From Ypsolopha sequella (lineage: Eukaryota > Arthropoda > Insecta > Lepidoptera > Ypsolophidae), in assembly GCA_934047225.1 (NCBI GenBank), contig CAKOHE010000120.1, positions 248,001 to 312,000 on the forward strand: a stretch of 64,000 nucleotides of DNA, in the 5' to 3' direction. The position numbers and the translations under genes were made by a program. The notes under the pieces are model-generated. The model made no database searches and had not been told where the DNA came from. It worked only from the letters and a program-made list of their open reading frames with translations. The first letter of the stretch is position 1. Each line of letters begins with the position of its first letter. This document shows positions 9,766-20,435 of the stretch, one piece after another.

Positions 9766-12700
9766 CTGGATAACAATGTTAAAGGTTCGAGGAGAAAATC
9801 ATATTTAAATCTATCTACAGTAGGTAGTACAAAGTAAATAAGATTTATAGGTAACCATAACGTATGGCAACAAGGTCTAAAATCAATGCACTTATTTTAT
9901 TATCTATTATAGAATGTTTAGAAAGCCTAAGGAAATACGACCTTTGCCAAAGAGTGGTGAAGATTCCTATGCGCATTATTTAAATGTATTGTTCAAATTA
10001 CTGTGTACACTAATATTAATTTGTCTGTTAGTTTGTTTGCTAGACTGAACTTATTTTAAGACTCTTTTTTTTATCCATGTAAAACTCTTGGTTTAAAAAT
10101 TGGACCCGTTATTTAGTTTCAGTATAATTGGATTTTTCAATCTCCATCTTGATTTCAACAGTAGTATTTAAAAAGCATCTGAATATTAATAAAACTCAGT
10201 TTTGCATATATTACTTTGTAGTTGTTTTTCAGGCTTTACAATCATTTCTTTTGATTTTATAAAAAACTGAAAAACCCATAAGAATATTTACCTGGAACCT
10301 TACTAGCGGCTAAGTGTAAAACATCTTGTATGCTCGGAACTAATACTGCCTGCTCATTCCTGATCACTCTAGGAGCTTTACACTGGAACAGGCCTGCTGT
10401 ATGAAGCCCATAGCATTCAGACTCTTCCTCTTTACCAGCCTGGACATTGCGGTAACCAATCACTTTGTCTAAGCTGTTCTGAAGAGGGAAGTACAGGGTG
10501 GTGTGGTCTGGTGTTACTCTTACATCTGAAAGTGTTTTGTTTGCTTCGTGATGGTACTGAAAGTGAGAGTATTATCGAGACACAAAATAAAAATAAAAAT
10601 ACACCTGATATAGTTATATAGACAACTCACTGGAAATTCAAATAACCTAAACAATTCTATGGTCTCATTATCATCAAGCTTAGCTAATGAGGTAGTGTTA
10701 TTGATAATTTGTTGCCAGTCTTTTTGGAATTGGTCTGCATCTTTCCTAGCCTTCTCAATATATTCTTTGGTAGCTGTGTCTAGCTTTGCTTTCGGAAGGA
10801 CTCTTATATACGTATATGTACCTATGTATATGTTTAGGGGGGGGGATGGGGGGAGGGAGGTATAAGCCCCCCCCTAAGGGGGGGGGGTACCGGAAATCAA
10901 TAGTTTTTTTTATAATTTTTTTTCCAAAATTAAAAATTTATAGGTTATTTTATGTTTTATGTAGGATAAAATAACTCGAATATTAAGTATACGTATAGTG
11001 GGAGGGGGATCACTGGGGAGAGGGTGTAATGAAACTAGTTTCTTGAAAAAAAAAAACTGAACATAACCTAACTTTAAAGACCCAATATGACTTCTGCAAT
11101 TGCTTTGGCGTTGCGGAAAGTGCAGCCCCTTCGCCCTTGCGTAACAAAGCATAGGCACCCGTGCGAGCCGTAGCGGCTGAGGCTGGTCGCCGAAGGCGAG
11201 GGCTGCCCTTCCTCCACGCCTACAGCGTTTTATATACACTCTAGGGGTAGTACCCACAAGACTGTATAGAGTCGGGGTGCTCTGATTCTGCTTTGGAACT
11301 TATTCAACCTATTTTTTGCATGGAGTCGGGTGCTCTGATTCAAATCACGAAGAAAACAAAATGTCTGCATTAGTTTTTTTTTATATCCTGGACACTAGTC
11401 TTTTGAGCCAATTTTTAGCGAAATACAACAAAAAAAATTAAATTACGTCAATTTTAATGCGTCACTCACAGCAGTTTTGGAATAAAACCAAAAAAAAAAA
11501 AAAAATGAAGTCAGTTTTTTTTGAGAAAACTATTGATTTCCGGTAACTGAAATTTCGTGAGATTAATAACAATAACAAGAGCTATTCTGGAAAAAAAAAT
11601 TAAGGTACCTTTGTATGTATACTCGTATAAGAGACGAGCCTTGCTTTCTTTACAATCCGCTCTAAAATCTTCCATTCCCCGTGAATGTTACATTTAGGAC
11701 AAAGGAAGTAACCTGTAAACAAATAATAAACCAATCAGGTCAACTGCAACTCCTAGATTTATAAACAAACAAAAAGATTTTTTTATAGAACAATACAGGC
11801 CGTGAGTATATTTATTGAGATTTTCTATGAAAAAATAAGTGCCATCTGCTCAGAAGTGATGTAACCTTAATTGTTAAATAAATTATCTTGACGAGGTTCT
11901 AATTTAGTCAGTTAGTTTTAACAAGAGGGTCCAGACTGGCAGACCAAGCTTTTGGGATGCTTATGAATGAACCTTTTTGCTGCCTTCTTTTTGATAATGA
12001 CCATAGGGATAAATAACGTCCCAGTATCAGTCCCCTGATCGACACACTTGACAAATTGATAAATTTTGGTTACAACACTTTTGCGCTCAACGCCTCAAGT
12101 AGAGATTATGTTTACAAACCTACCAGTAGTTTTATTCACAAAAATCTTTCGGTAAAATTTTTGAATCGTGCGTCCTTAATTGGGGGGTGGGGGTAGGGGG
12201 GATAGGGGGGCTCCCCGATTCCCCTAGTATATTTTATTTTGTGCGGAAATGTATAATTTTTGAGAAATTAATTATTTATTTTATAAAACTTTGAGGTTAT
12301 ATTTACATTATTTTGTTAAATTAAACTGGTTGGGGGTGGTTGGAGGGGGGGAGGTAGACCCATTCCCCATCTGAACCTACCAATGCAGAAGCCAATTTTA
12401 GGACCAATTCAACCTATCAGTACAGAAGTCAATTTTTTGACAAAAAATCACTTCTGCATCGGCTCCGGCACTGCGGGAAGAGCAACCCCTTCGCCCTTGC
12501 GTAACAAAGTCCAGGCAACCCTGCAAACCGACGCTCCGGTTCGCAGGGTTGCCTGCACTTTGTTACGACAGGCGAGGGTTGCCCTCCCTGCGTGCCTCCG
12601 TCTTTATATATACACTCTAGGGGTAGTAGCCACAAGACTGTGAAGAGTCGAAGTGCACTAAGTCAGTTTTTGAATAGTTTGAACCTACCAGTGTAGGAAT

Positions 12701-13311
12701 CAGGGGGCGCTGAGTCAATTTTTAACAGTTTTAACCTACACATACAGGAGTCGGGGTGCGCTGAGTCGGTTTTTGAACAGTTTGAACCTATTGGTACAGA
12801 AAGTATATAAAATAGTTATTTTAAATAGGTAGTTAATAAGTTATAAATAGTTATTACAGTATTATGTTTCGCCCGAAAACGAACCATAATGTCAATAATA
12901 TTGACAATATCTGGTAAAATTGCGTGTGTACGGATTATTTGACGTTTCGTTACGCCAATTCACTTTAATTTTTAGTCTAAAACTACGTTTCGTACACAAA
13001 TATTTTCCAATTTTGATTATTGATTTTCATAAAAACTACGAATTTCCGCAGAAAAAGAAAAGCACTTTGTTATGAAAAGTGATAGCCAGCTATTGATTGC
13101 ACACCTCATTACAATTAAATAAAGGACGCACGATATAAATACCAACCCAATCTTTCCCTCATTGCTTTTGTCTTCAACAGAACATATTGTACACTTAGTA
13201 GAAAGTGAAGTGCAGCCATCCTGAACTGCTAGACCCTTTTGCCGAAGTAACTTTCGAATTTCCGTCGCAGTTATATTAGGTATATCGTCTAGGCCTAATG
13301 TTTGTACGCCT
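9618..13311 (-). CDS. TWNK: Mitochondrial DNA helicase Twinkle, N-terminal exons (partial gene)
   Basis: Five exons on the minus strand (13311-13143, 11712-11609, 10802-10631, 10556-10291, 9765-9618) encode the primase-like half of Twinkle, the replicative helicase of mitochondrial DNA. Recognisable parts are ITATEIRKLLRQKG and VQDGC at the start, a possible zinc site (CTIC, then CPKC), TLYFPLQNSLDKVIGYR, YGLH, and LESYQKLCLWGD followed by GEERCRFVR, which line up with human Twinkle (…LFGLPL…, …YLEQFRRIVLWLGDD…, …KRCSLVR). The last three junctions have GT/AG signals and matching phases; the first junction does not phase cleanly. No start codon exon was found. The Walker-A helicase exons are absent and would lie left of the BEL insertion, off the window. 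Confidence 0.75.
10291..10556 (-). CDS. TWNK: Twinkle exon
   Basis: Acceptor TTTCAG, donor GTAAAT. It encodes the KVIGYRNVQAG and NEQAVLVPSIQDVLHLA segments; the latter corresponds to the toprim-like part of Twinkle. Phase 0 in, phase 1 out. Confidence 0.78.
10631..10802 (-). CDS. TWNK: Twinkle exon
   Basis: Donor CCA|GTGAGT. It encodes a charged helical segment (DTATKEYIEKARKDADQFQK, then ELFRLFEFP). The right boundary is approximate: an AAG acceptor next to a TA-rich tract and the G-rich repeat at 10838. Confidence 0.65.
10838..10881 (+). repeat. G-rich tract with quadruplex potential
   Basis: Runs of 10, 6, 3 and 10 or more G separated by short spacers, partly palindromic with a C run at 10867. 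It sits just outside a Twinkle exon. A second G-rich cluster is at 12181-12212 and another near 12325-12352. Confidence 0.7.
11081..11340 (+). repeat. Interspersed repeat family B, copy 1
   Basis: Shares with 12445-12800 the blocks CCCCTTCGCCCTTGCGTAAC, TATACACTCTAGGGGTAGTA and CACAAGACTGT. GC-rich compared with its surroundings. Both copies are in Twinkle introns; the family is not recognised. Confidence 0.65.
11609..11712 (-). CDS. TWNK: Twinkle exon with CPKC motif
   Basis: Acceptor TTTACAG, donor AAAG|GTACC. It encodes YFLCPKCNIHGEWKILERIV. The CxxC probably pairs with the CTIC of the upstream exon. The simple splice from 13143 would shift the frame, so an exon or boundary may be misjudged. 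Confidence 0.6.
12445..12800 (+). repeat. Repeat family B copy 2 with hairpin and tandem tail
   Basis: Contains a near-perfect hairpin with about 30-bp arms (12501-12530 with 12537-12566), then about three ~57-bp tandem units containing GTCGGGGTGCGCTGAGTC and TTTGAACCTA (12650-12800). Non-coding. Confidence 0.65.
13143..13311 (-). CDS. TWNK: Twinkle exon, most N-terminal found
   Basis: Encodes GVQTLGLDDIPNITATEIRK, LLRQKGLAVQDG and CTSLSTKCTICSVE. Acceptor AATACAG, donor TTG|GTATTT. An in-frame stop lies upstream of the acceptor, so this is not the first exon. Confidence 0.65.
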
Positions 13312-13724
13312 CTGTATTGAAATTCACACTCCGACCAAGAGATTTGTTAATTCTACACCTAAATACTCTCATAGATAGCAACATTTTGGCAAAACTGCAA
13401 AAATATATTCAAAACATCGCAAAAATAACCTCTTAACCCAAACAAACTTTTTTGACAGAAGGTCACAGAGTATAAAATATTAAAGAGTGTGGTCATCACA
13501 TCACAAAAACTAATATTTTTTACTATAAGCAGCCACGATCTCGGACCAAGACCAAGGTCCGTCCGAGCCCACGATTCAACAAACGTTAAAAATCGTGGGA
13601 ACAACTTGGCTGTCAAAGTTTGACATTTCAATAGTCGGTCACGAGGTCCGAGGGTTTATAAAAGAAAGTTATGCACTTCCGGTCGAGGGAAGTGGTACCA
13701 TAGATATCCATCATAGATATCTAA

Positions 13725-13822
13725 CCCTGCGGTCCGTAATAGAATTACAATGGATCATAAGCCATTCACTTCATACTTTCGTAATCGATTTTAGCGATAT
13801 AATTCTATTTCGGAACGCAGGG
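13725..13822 (+). mobile_element. MITE family C, short copy
   Basis: 98 bp with inverted ends CCCTGCGGTCCGTAATAGAA / TTCTATTTCGGAACGCAGGG and flanking TAA on both sides. A longer member is at 31411-31987. A 3-bp duplication would fit PIF/Harbinger MITEs. Confidence 0.7.
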
Positions 13823-14344
13823 TAAGTATAATACCGGGAATGAGTGGTACAGAAGGGTACCATTTAATCAAAGAGTACATTATATTTTAATTTACCTCCC
13901 CCTCACTCCCTCAAATTCAGAGACGTTGTTTTTGTTGACTGATTATAGTGCGAACATTAATTTTCTAGTGGAAAATCGTACAAACACTGCAAATATCACG
14001 TAGAGTCTCTGAAAACGGTCAAGCAAGTGTCAAAATAGAAGCTTTGGGGAAAGTTAGGAAAATGTTATTATTATTTCTTGTTTTTGGCATCTGATAATGT
14101 GTCTGACTAACACATTTAATTCCGCTAGTGTCACGTCATAAACCAAGGCACCGTATTCTTGAAAAATATTATCGAGGAATTTGGTATCTTGTAAATCCTT
14201 GTGATGATTGCTATGATCTACAACAAAATATATATACAATTCAACTTAGAAAAATGTTAATATTGGTCATAACTGTTTACGACGACTAGCTAAACTTTTT
14301 TTTTCAACTATATAGAAACGATTTCAACAATTTTTACCATCAAC

Positions 14345-14453
14345 ATTATCAAGGCGAGTGACGTTCGTAGGACGACGCGACGACTGGGTGCCCGTTTGAC
14401 AACGACGGTGAACGCCGCGTCTTCGTCTTAAGAACGACACTCGCCTTGATAAT
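14345..14453. mobile_element. 109-bp inverted-repeat element (MITE)
   Basis: Perfect 16-bp ends ATTATCAAGGCGAGTG / CACTCGCCTTGATAAT, with further imperfect pairing inward. GC-rich interior against AT-rich flanks. Confidence 0.75.
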
Positions 14454-14531
14454 ACCGAAATTGTATCGGCGAAACGGTTGGCATACAGTCAATAACAATC
14501 ACACGTGAGTGTTCAAGGCGTATGTAATAAT

Positions 14532-14927
14532 TTAGTATCTGTGGTTAAATATTTGGGATCGAAAGCTGCCTGGCCCGGCACTACCAAAAATATCGGTCGA
14601 TCGTTTATCGTTCGAGCATACGTCCATCTCTGACGCACGCACAGAAAGTGTGGTAGAGATAGATATACGACCGAACAATATTCTATCGAATTTTGTCACT
14701 TCGGAGTAGGCCCTCTGGCTGGCCTGGTGGAGGCCTAGGGCCAGAGGCGCTAGGCACGTTGACTGTTTCACGAAGTATCGTCGTGCCTGGTCGACGCCTC
14801 GGGTGACCGACTGGCGCGTACCTCGTACAACGCATAAGCCTAGCCATCCAAAGGTAACGCTGCCATTGTCTTGGGCGCCCTCCCATCCCATTTGGCATTG
14901 ATGATATTTTGAGAAATGTTTTTTCAT
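14532..14927 (-). CDS. Unrecognised GC-rich ORF
   Basis: A 131-codon frame in a GC-rich island. From residue ~30 the composition (Arg, Ser, Ala, Gln; few acids: GTRQSVTRGVDQARRYF, ASQRAYSEVTKF) resembles a mitochondrial presequence, but I cannot name a protein. An overlapping frame (14683-14898) is equally open, which argues for caution. It could be a first exon, a retrocopy fragment or repeat DNA. Confidence 0.2.
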   Translation of the reverse strand: MKKHFSKYHQCQMGWEGAQDNGSVTFGWLGLCVVRGTRQSVTRGVDQARRYFVKQSTCLAPLALGLHQASQRAYSEVTKFDRILFGRISISTTLSVRASEMDVCSNDKRSTDIFGSAGPGSFRSQIFNHRY

Positions 14928-14981
14928 TTATGTTTAATGTTTTAGAGGCGAAGGTTTAGTATTTTTACCCTTAGTTTAGAT

Positions 14982-15010
14982 CAGGGGTCCCCAAACTTTT
15001 TAGCCTAAGT
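14982..15010 (+). repeat. hAT-like terminal repeat motif, single end
   Basis: CAGGGGTCCCCAAACTTTTT resembles the ends of many hAT MITEs. No opposite end was found nearby. Confidence 0.35.
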
Positions 15011-15183
15011 GCCACACTGATTCCCCCACTAAGACCCAAGGGCCAAGACGTATATAATTGCAAAATATTAATATATGATTAATTCGTATTGGTACTAGCT
15101 GGTCAGTGAGATATCTTTTGTGCAAGGCACAGGACAGTATTCCACCCCGTTCGCAATTCGGTTGATACATCGGGTAAGTGTCA

Positions 15184-15561
15184 TTAAAAACATTGCATTT
15201 TGCCGAGAAAGCCGCCTTGTATGTTTTGATGTACCAGCTTTAATACAGGCGGCTCTCCCACTGTCTTCAATTCTAAAAAGGTTTTTTTTTTAATTTTGTT
15301 AGTACTTGTACTAACCGTGTCAATAGGGACAAAATTATGTAAATAATTAACATTACAAATACCATCAATTATAACCAGTATTGGAAAATTTCCTGTTACA
15401 CTCTTTGTAACAGATTCACTACATTCTAAAATGCATGCTAACTTAGTAGCTGAGCTGATTGTTTTGATAACTACACCTATCGCCACGAAATGAACCCCGG
15501 AAGGGGTGTCAGAGGTGTAACTGCCGAGTGTAGACTGCAAAATGCAAGTCACAGTCCACAC
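15184..15561 (-). pseudogene. Possible non-LTR retrotransposon fragment (endonuclease start)
   Basis: A 125-codon minus frame ends with LKLVHQNIQGG, the motif that commonly opens the apurinic-like endonuclease domain of LINE ORF2. The preceding residues are not recognised. The adjacent plus-strand sequence 15570-15700 is repeat-like. Confidence 0.35.
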
Positions 15562-15699
15562 TTGTGCACCTTTTTTTCTCCGAAGATTATTACCTCCCGG
15601 CGTGATGGGTGGTGAGCCCTATCGCCGTAATTCGGGCACAAATGTGACCCTACGGGATTCGTGTTCGCTACCTCCAGATTGGTAGTCTGGTACTTGATC

Positions 15700-15795
15700 C
15701 ACCAACCGACTGTCGGTTCTTCGGCAGATGTTACCAGCCCACTGCCACTTCAGCTTGTTATTCTTGGAGGCTATGTCGATGACCTTGGTTCTTTG
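15700..15795 (-). mobile_element. RTE-like LINE ORF2 C-terminal fragment
   Basis: Minus strand encodes KVIDIASKNNKLKWQWAGNI, the region just after reverse transcriptase in RTE-type LINEs. The homologous piece is also present at 29501-29770. Confidence 0.5.
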
Positions 15796-17010
15796 AAAAA
15801 AAACAGAAAAATTTATTCATTAAACCATTTTTGGATACAAAGGTATCAATACGCAACAATACAAGGCGTAAAATTTTATGTCAATTTAAGTTCTGGTAAC
15901 ACTAAATCATAGAAACGTATTATAAAAAAAAAAGTCACTGTCTTTGATTATTCATGGTAGACAGCAAGTTGAAATAAATCTGCCAAAGCGGTAGAAAAAT
16001 GAAAGTGCACATTCACTTTTTATTATCAAAAATTAATAGAATATATGTGTACTTGTCAAAATCTAAAAAAAAAAAAATACTTAAGAGACCCCTTGCCTTG
16101 CCTATGCCTGGATTTTTCTTAAGATTTATACAAAAGGTATAAACTAATTGTGGAGTCAACAGCTTATTTTCTTCATTTTTTTTTTTCACAAGTATTATCT
16201 AGTGACATCTAACTGCGTCTCTATACAGGCCAAAAAGCAAAATTTGCTCAAACACCATCCTAATAGATGTCAGGAGATCGTGAATATTGCCTCGTTTTTA
16301 CTCCAAGTTTAGCAAATTGTAATTTTTTATCTATACTGGAAATAAAAAAAGGGAGAAATACAGATGTTGTTAATGTTAAGAAGAGTGTTTTGAGTTGGGA
16401 TTGGTGTTGGATATTATTTTATTTATAGATTTAATTGTGAAATGAAACAATCTGTTCTAACCAATTTGCAAGAGTGACATTTATTTTTTTCAAAAACATT
16501 CGGTTGCGTTCCAATTTGTAACATCCTCCACACCCAGAAAAGTATACATGTAATGAAATTACAAAATTATGATAGAGGTACCTAATAATTAATAGATTAA
16601 AGCAATAGATTCTCCTATTTACTTATAACAATTAAAGTTAAATAGGTAGGTACAACTTTTGCACAAAATAACAATCTAACTTCTATAACATGTTTACAAA
16701 TTCAAATTGTCTACTATGAATTATTGTCTACTTGAAAAGTTTTATCAAGTAAATAAATTAATCTTCGATAGTACGTTTTTTATGGAAACAAAATAGACAA
16801 GTATCTATTTTAAAAGATACATTTTATAGCAATAGTTAACAATGTTGTAACAAAAAAAATTAAATGTCGTTAAAGACAAAAGTTTAAATAGTTTTACTAT
16901 ATTAGCAGACAAACGAGAATGCAGCTTAAATAAAAAAATTGTATGTTTCTATATGTAAAATATAAATTCTCTACAAAAAATGTGCATCTGTGTAAAAAGG
17001 TAATAATTAA
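15796..17010. other. AT-rich stretch, nothing recognised
   Basis: Poly-A and poly-T runs and AT-rich sequence without supported genes. It may include the degraded 3' UTR or LTR of the BEL fragment that follows on the minus strand. Confidence 0.4.
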
Positions 17011-18045
17011 TTACCAACCATACTTACTTGGCATTCTGACAAGTCTGCCATATCGAGTTCTTCTTTCCAAAGAGCTGCCACTGGTGACCTCTTCGGGGAC
17101 TTTCATCGTCTCTTTGTAGCTCGGTACATCCTCGCTATCCTCAGCTGTCTTCGTGTATTTAGGCAATGAATAAATATTAGGTGACTTACCTGTGGTCACG
17201 TGACTACTGCCTTTCAGCAGAATACTTACTTCTGCTGACCTTACTTCTAATGGATACAACTTTTGAAAAGGTCGAAGTTTAATACCTACTGCAGTTTTAA
17301 CTCGTGCCGTTCGGTTAACACCATCTTTACCTGTATGAATTTCTGTAATAAGACCGAGTGGCCATTTTATCCGTTTTTCTTCCGTTTGAATCAGCACAAT
17401 GTCTCCTAATCTTAATCTGTCTTCTTTTTCCTTTCCTTTTTGAACTAAGGCTGTCAAATATTCTGCTTTAAATCTCATTTTGAAGTCTTCTCTGAGTTTT
17501 TGCAGGTAACGGTGCCGTATGTTCAAGCTGGTGGCATCTACGACGTCCAAGTCGGTAACATCTGTCTGAGAAATACATTGTAAGAAACATGATGGAGTCA
17601 ACGGTTCTAGGGAGTCGTTTTTGTCGTCTTGTACATAAGTGAGAGGACGTCCATTCATGACAGCCTCACATTCACATATAATTGTCTCTAGTTCTTCGTA
17701 TTTTACTCTTGAATTCCCTAGGATTCTTTTCAGTAAATCTTTCATGATTCTGATAAGGCGTTCAAAAAATCCACCCCACCATGATGCTGTCGGTACATTA
17801 AATTTCCACTTGATGTGATCAATCATCGAATGCTTCTGTACCACATCCCAGTCTACTGATGAGAGAAGATTCTTCGTGCCAGTAAAATTCGTTCCGTTGT
17901 CTGTTATCAGCTGTTTGACTCGCCCTCTGCGAGCGATAAATCTTCTCAACGTAAGCATAAAGGCTTCTGTTGATAGAGATTTCGTCAGTTCAAGGTGCAC
18001 ACAACGATACACTGCACATGTAAACAGTACCACCCAGCATTTGCA
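17011..18045 (-). pseudogene. BEL/Pao integrase, C-terminal two thirds
   Basis: Open for 340 codons. It contains the integrase core from KCWVVLFTCAVYR, the second catalytic Asp in TDNGTNF (~45), the catalytic Glu in WGGFFERL (~91), AVMNGRPLTY, and the DUF5641 C-terminal domain (LGDIVLIQTEEKRIKWPLG, FQKLYPLE). The zinc-binding domain and first catalytic Asp are missing. At about 18035-18045 it abuts reverse transcriptase sequence on the opposite strand. Confidence 0.85.
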
Positions 18046-19275
18046 ACAATTTCACACCATCTGAACCAGGTCATAGGTAAGCTAGAAAACACCGCCAAGA
18101 TTTTAGCTAAGTCTTTCTATGTAGATAACTGCCTAACAAGCTTAGATTCAGAGGAAGATACTTATAAGTTTATTGCTGAGGCAAAGGTAATAATGAGCAG
18201 AGCAAAATTTGAGTTAAGGCAGTGGGTTACTTCGCCTATGGAAGTGAATGAGACAGGTACTAATATTGTCTCTGTCCTAGGGCTACTATGGAACACTGTC
18301 AGAGATGAGCTAGGCTGTAATTTAAATAACTTACCTGCTTATGAAGCACTCGGTAGGATCACGAAAAAGGACCTTATGTCATTAATACAAAGAATTTTCG
18401 ATCCAATAGGGTTTACATGTCCCGCTACACTTAGCCCAAGATTGATAATGCAAGAAACATGGCGTCGCGGACTATCATGGGATGATGAGATTCCTAGCGA
18501 CCTAGCAGATGATTTTCGAAAATGGTATGAACATCTTCACTATTTATCAGACTGTATGGTACCACGACGGCTGACAGTCAATTTATTTGACCAAAGCGTG
18601 CTTAGTTTACACATGTTCTGCGATGCAAGCAAGGTGGCTTATGGAGCCTGTGTTTTACTACGGTCAGAAAAAAATGGTGAGGTGAGTGTTCAGATGATAT
18701 CTGCAAAAGCTAGGGTAGCACCACCTGGAAAAGTCTCTATCCCACGTCTTGAATTAACGGCAGCACTGATTGGTTTCAGATTACTTTCAGAAGCTAGAAA
18801 GAGCCTTGGTATCGAACCAAGTGAAGAATATTGTTGGACAGACTCATGTGTTGCATTCTATTGGATTACAAAAAACTTACCATGGAATGTGTATGTGTAT
18901 AACAGAGTAAAAGAAATAAGAGAAAATGCTAAACAGTTAAATTGGCATCACATTCCAGGCACGCTCAACTGGGCCGACGTAGCTTCCAGAGGCTGCACCG
19001 CTGAACAACTTCTTTCACTTCGGTGGTGGGAAGGACCGGCATGGCTGCGTCTTGGCAAAGAAGAGTGGCCGAAGTCATCGATAAATGTAGACGAGGAAGA
19101 AGCTTGTAAAGAATTACGCAAAACCACGTGCAATACTAGTATGTGCACACAAGAAGGTACTGCGCGATTTTGTTATTTCTCTAAATACACTAAGATAATC
19201 AGAATGATGGCATGGATACTGCGATTTATACGTAATATGAGACCTGAAACAAAAAGAAATGGTGAAATAACATAG
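18035..19275 (+). pseudogene. BEL/Pao reverse transcriptase-RNase H fragment, inverted relative to its integrase
   Basis: Coding begins mid-RT (PAFATISHHLNQ), includes the FYVDN active-site motif, and continues into RNase H: CDASKVAYGACV, IPRLELTAALIG, WTDSCVAFYWI, then HIPGTLNWADVASRG. It stops shortly after the RPETKRNGEI segment that normally precedes integrase. The frame is open over 400 codons, so decay is recent or selection lasted. The RT fingers and palm upstream are absent. Together with 17011-18045 it looks like one BEL pol rearranged by an inversion. Confidence 0.85.
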
Positions 19276-19441
19276 AACCGTACTATAATTTGATTTTGGG
19301 AGAATTTGGTTATTTCCTGGCTACATTAAAAATGTCAACCGGTGAAATTTGAAAATATTTTTCTTCAGGAAAAAATTTTAGAAATTCTGATTTTTAAATG
19401 AATGTGCCTAGTAACAAATAAATAAATTATCATTTCCAAAA

Positions 19442-19554
19442 ATGTCAGTTCACGATTACAGGAAGTGTTCCAAGAGTGGATTAACTCGTCGTAACCAAGA
19501 TAGCTCTGTAACGTATCATCGGTTTCCAAATCCAGGGAAAACAAATACTTTAAA
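19442..19554 (+). CDS. P-like transposase exon 1 (THAP start)
   Basis: ATG at 19442, donor AAA|GTAAGT. It encodes the first half of a THAP zinc-finger domain, ending in VTYHRFPNPGK. A normal THAP has two cysteines here; only one is visible (residue 9), so the zinc site looks damaged. Confidence 0.7.
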
Positions 19555-19969
19555 GTAAGTCTTGGTTATTTATTAAAAGTGTGATTGAAGTTAGTAATGT
19601 GCTACGTATCAAACTGTCTGTCTTATGTTCTCGGTTTGAGGAAAGCGCATAACAGAAAAGAACAGACCACATTCAGACCTAGGGATTTTCGCTCTGAATT
19701 CTAAAATATTCCTCAGTTGAAGATACTATACTGTCAACATTTTGCAACAAGAAACTTGTAGGGCTGTGTTTAGATATGATATGATTAGATTAGATATGAT
19801 TTATAAGTATAATATTGATCGGAAATTTGTGTCGTGACAATATATGCAAATAATTTTACTGTATAAATGGCTGATTGATTAATTGTTTATCATTGGTCAG
19901 CAATCAGAGTGTCAATAAGAGGGCAATCGGTGCACAATCCAGGACTCCAGATAGTCGTTCTTAAACTTA

Positions 19970-20078
19970 CACTAGGTTGGGTTTCGCTACCCGTTTCGTT
20001 AGGAGTGTCGCTACCCGATGAAACCCGTTCAAAAATTCAGCATTACAATCTAAGTATTCCTACCCAACCTAGAGTTCT
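19970..20078. mobile_element. Short inverted-repeat element, family E
   Basis: Ends ACTAGGTTGGGT / ACCCAACCTAGAGT with GTCGCTACCCGATGAAACCC inside. Related sequence occurs at 27955-28130 and at 30495-30605. Confidence 0.45.
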
Positions 20079-20171
20079 TTAATGAACACACCTCAGTAGT
20101 ATCTACACCCCAAATTTATAAATATCTTATTACATTTATATAAACATTTATACCTTACTACTTACTTTCAG

Positions 20172-20435
20172 AGCACTTGCTTGGGCCAAATACTGTTGGC
20201 CTGATGAAGAATGGAAATCAGTAGAATCATTGCGCAAACTTTCCATTGCAAATAAAGTTTTGTGTGGAAGGCATTTTGGATCATCTCAATTTTATGATAA
20301 TGAACGAAAAAAACTCAGCAAGTCTGCTGTTCCTGGCACAGAGGTTAAGAATTTCTTGAAGTCTCTCAAATTAAAAAAAAGAAAATTAAATAAAAAGTTA
20401 CCTACTCGACCAAAAAGTGAATGTTTCATAGCTGT
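20172..20435 (+). CDS. P-like transposase exon 2 (THAP end)
   Basis: Acceptor TTTCAG. It encodes ALAWAKYCWPDEEW and VLCGRHFGSSQFY, giving the C-x2-H of THAP, then SAVPGTE, followed by a lysine-rich stretch. The 3' boundary is unclear because repeat sequence similar to 27840-27910 starts around 20436. Confidence 0.65.

Noticed and set aside
14520..14930. Ribosomal RNA fragment
   Set aside because: The GC-rich island first suggested rDNA, but no conserved rRNA segments could be matched.
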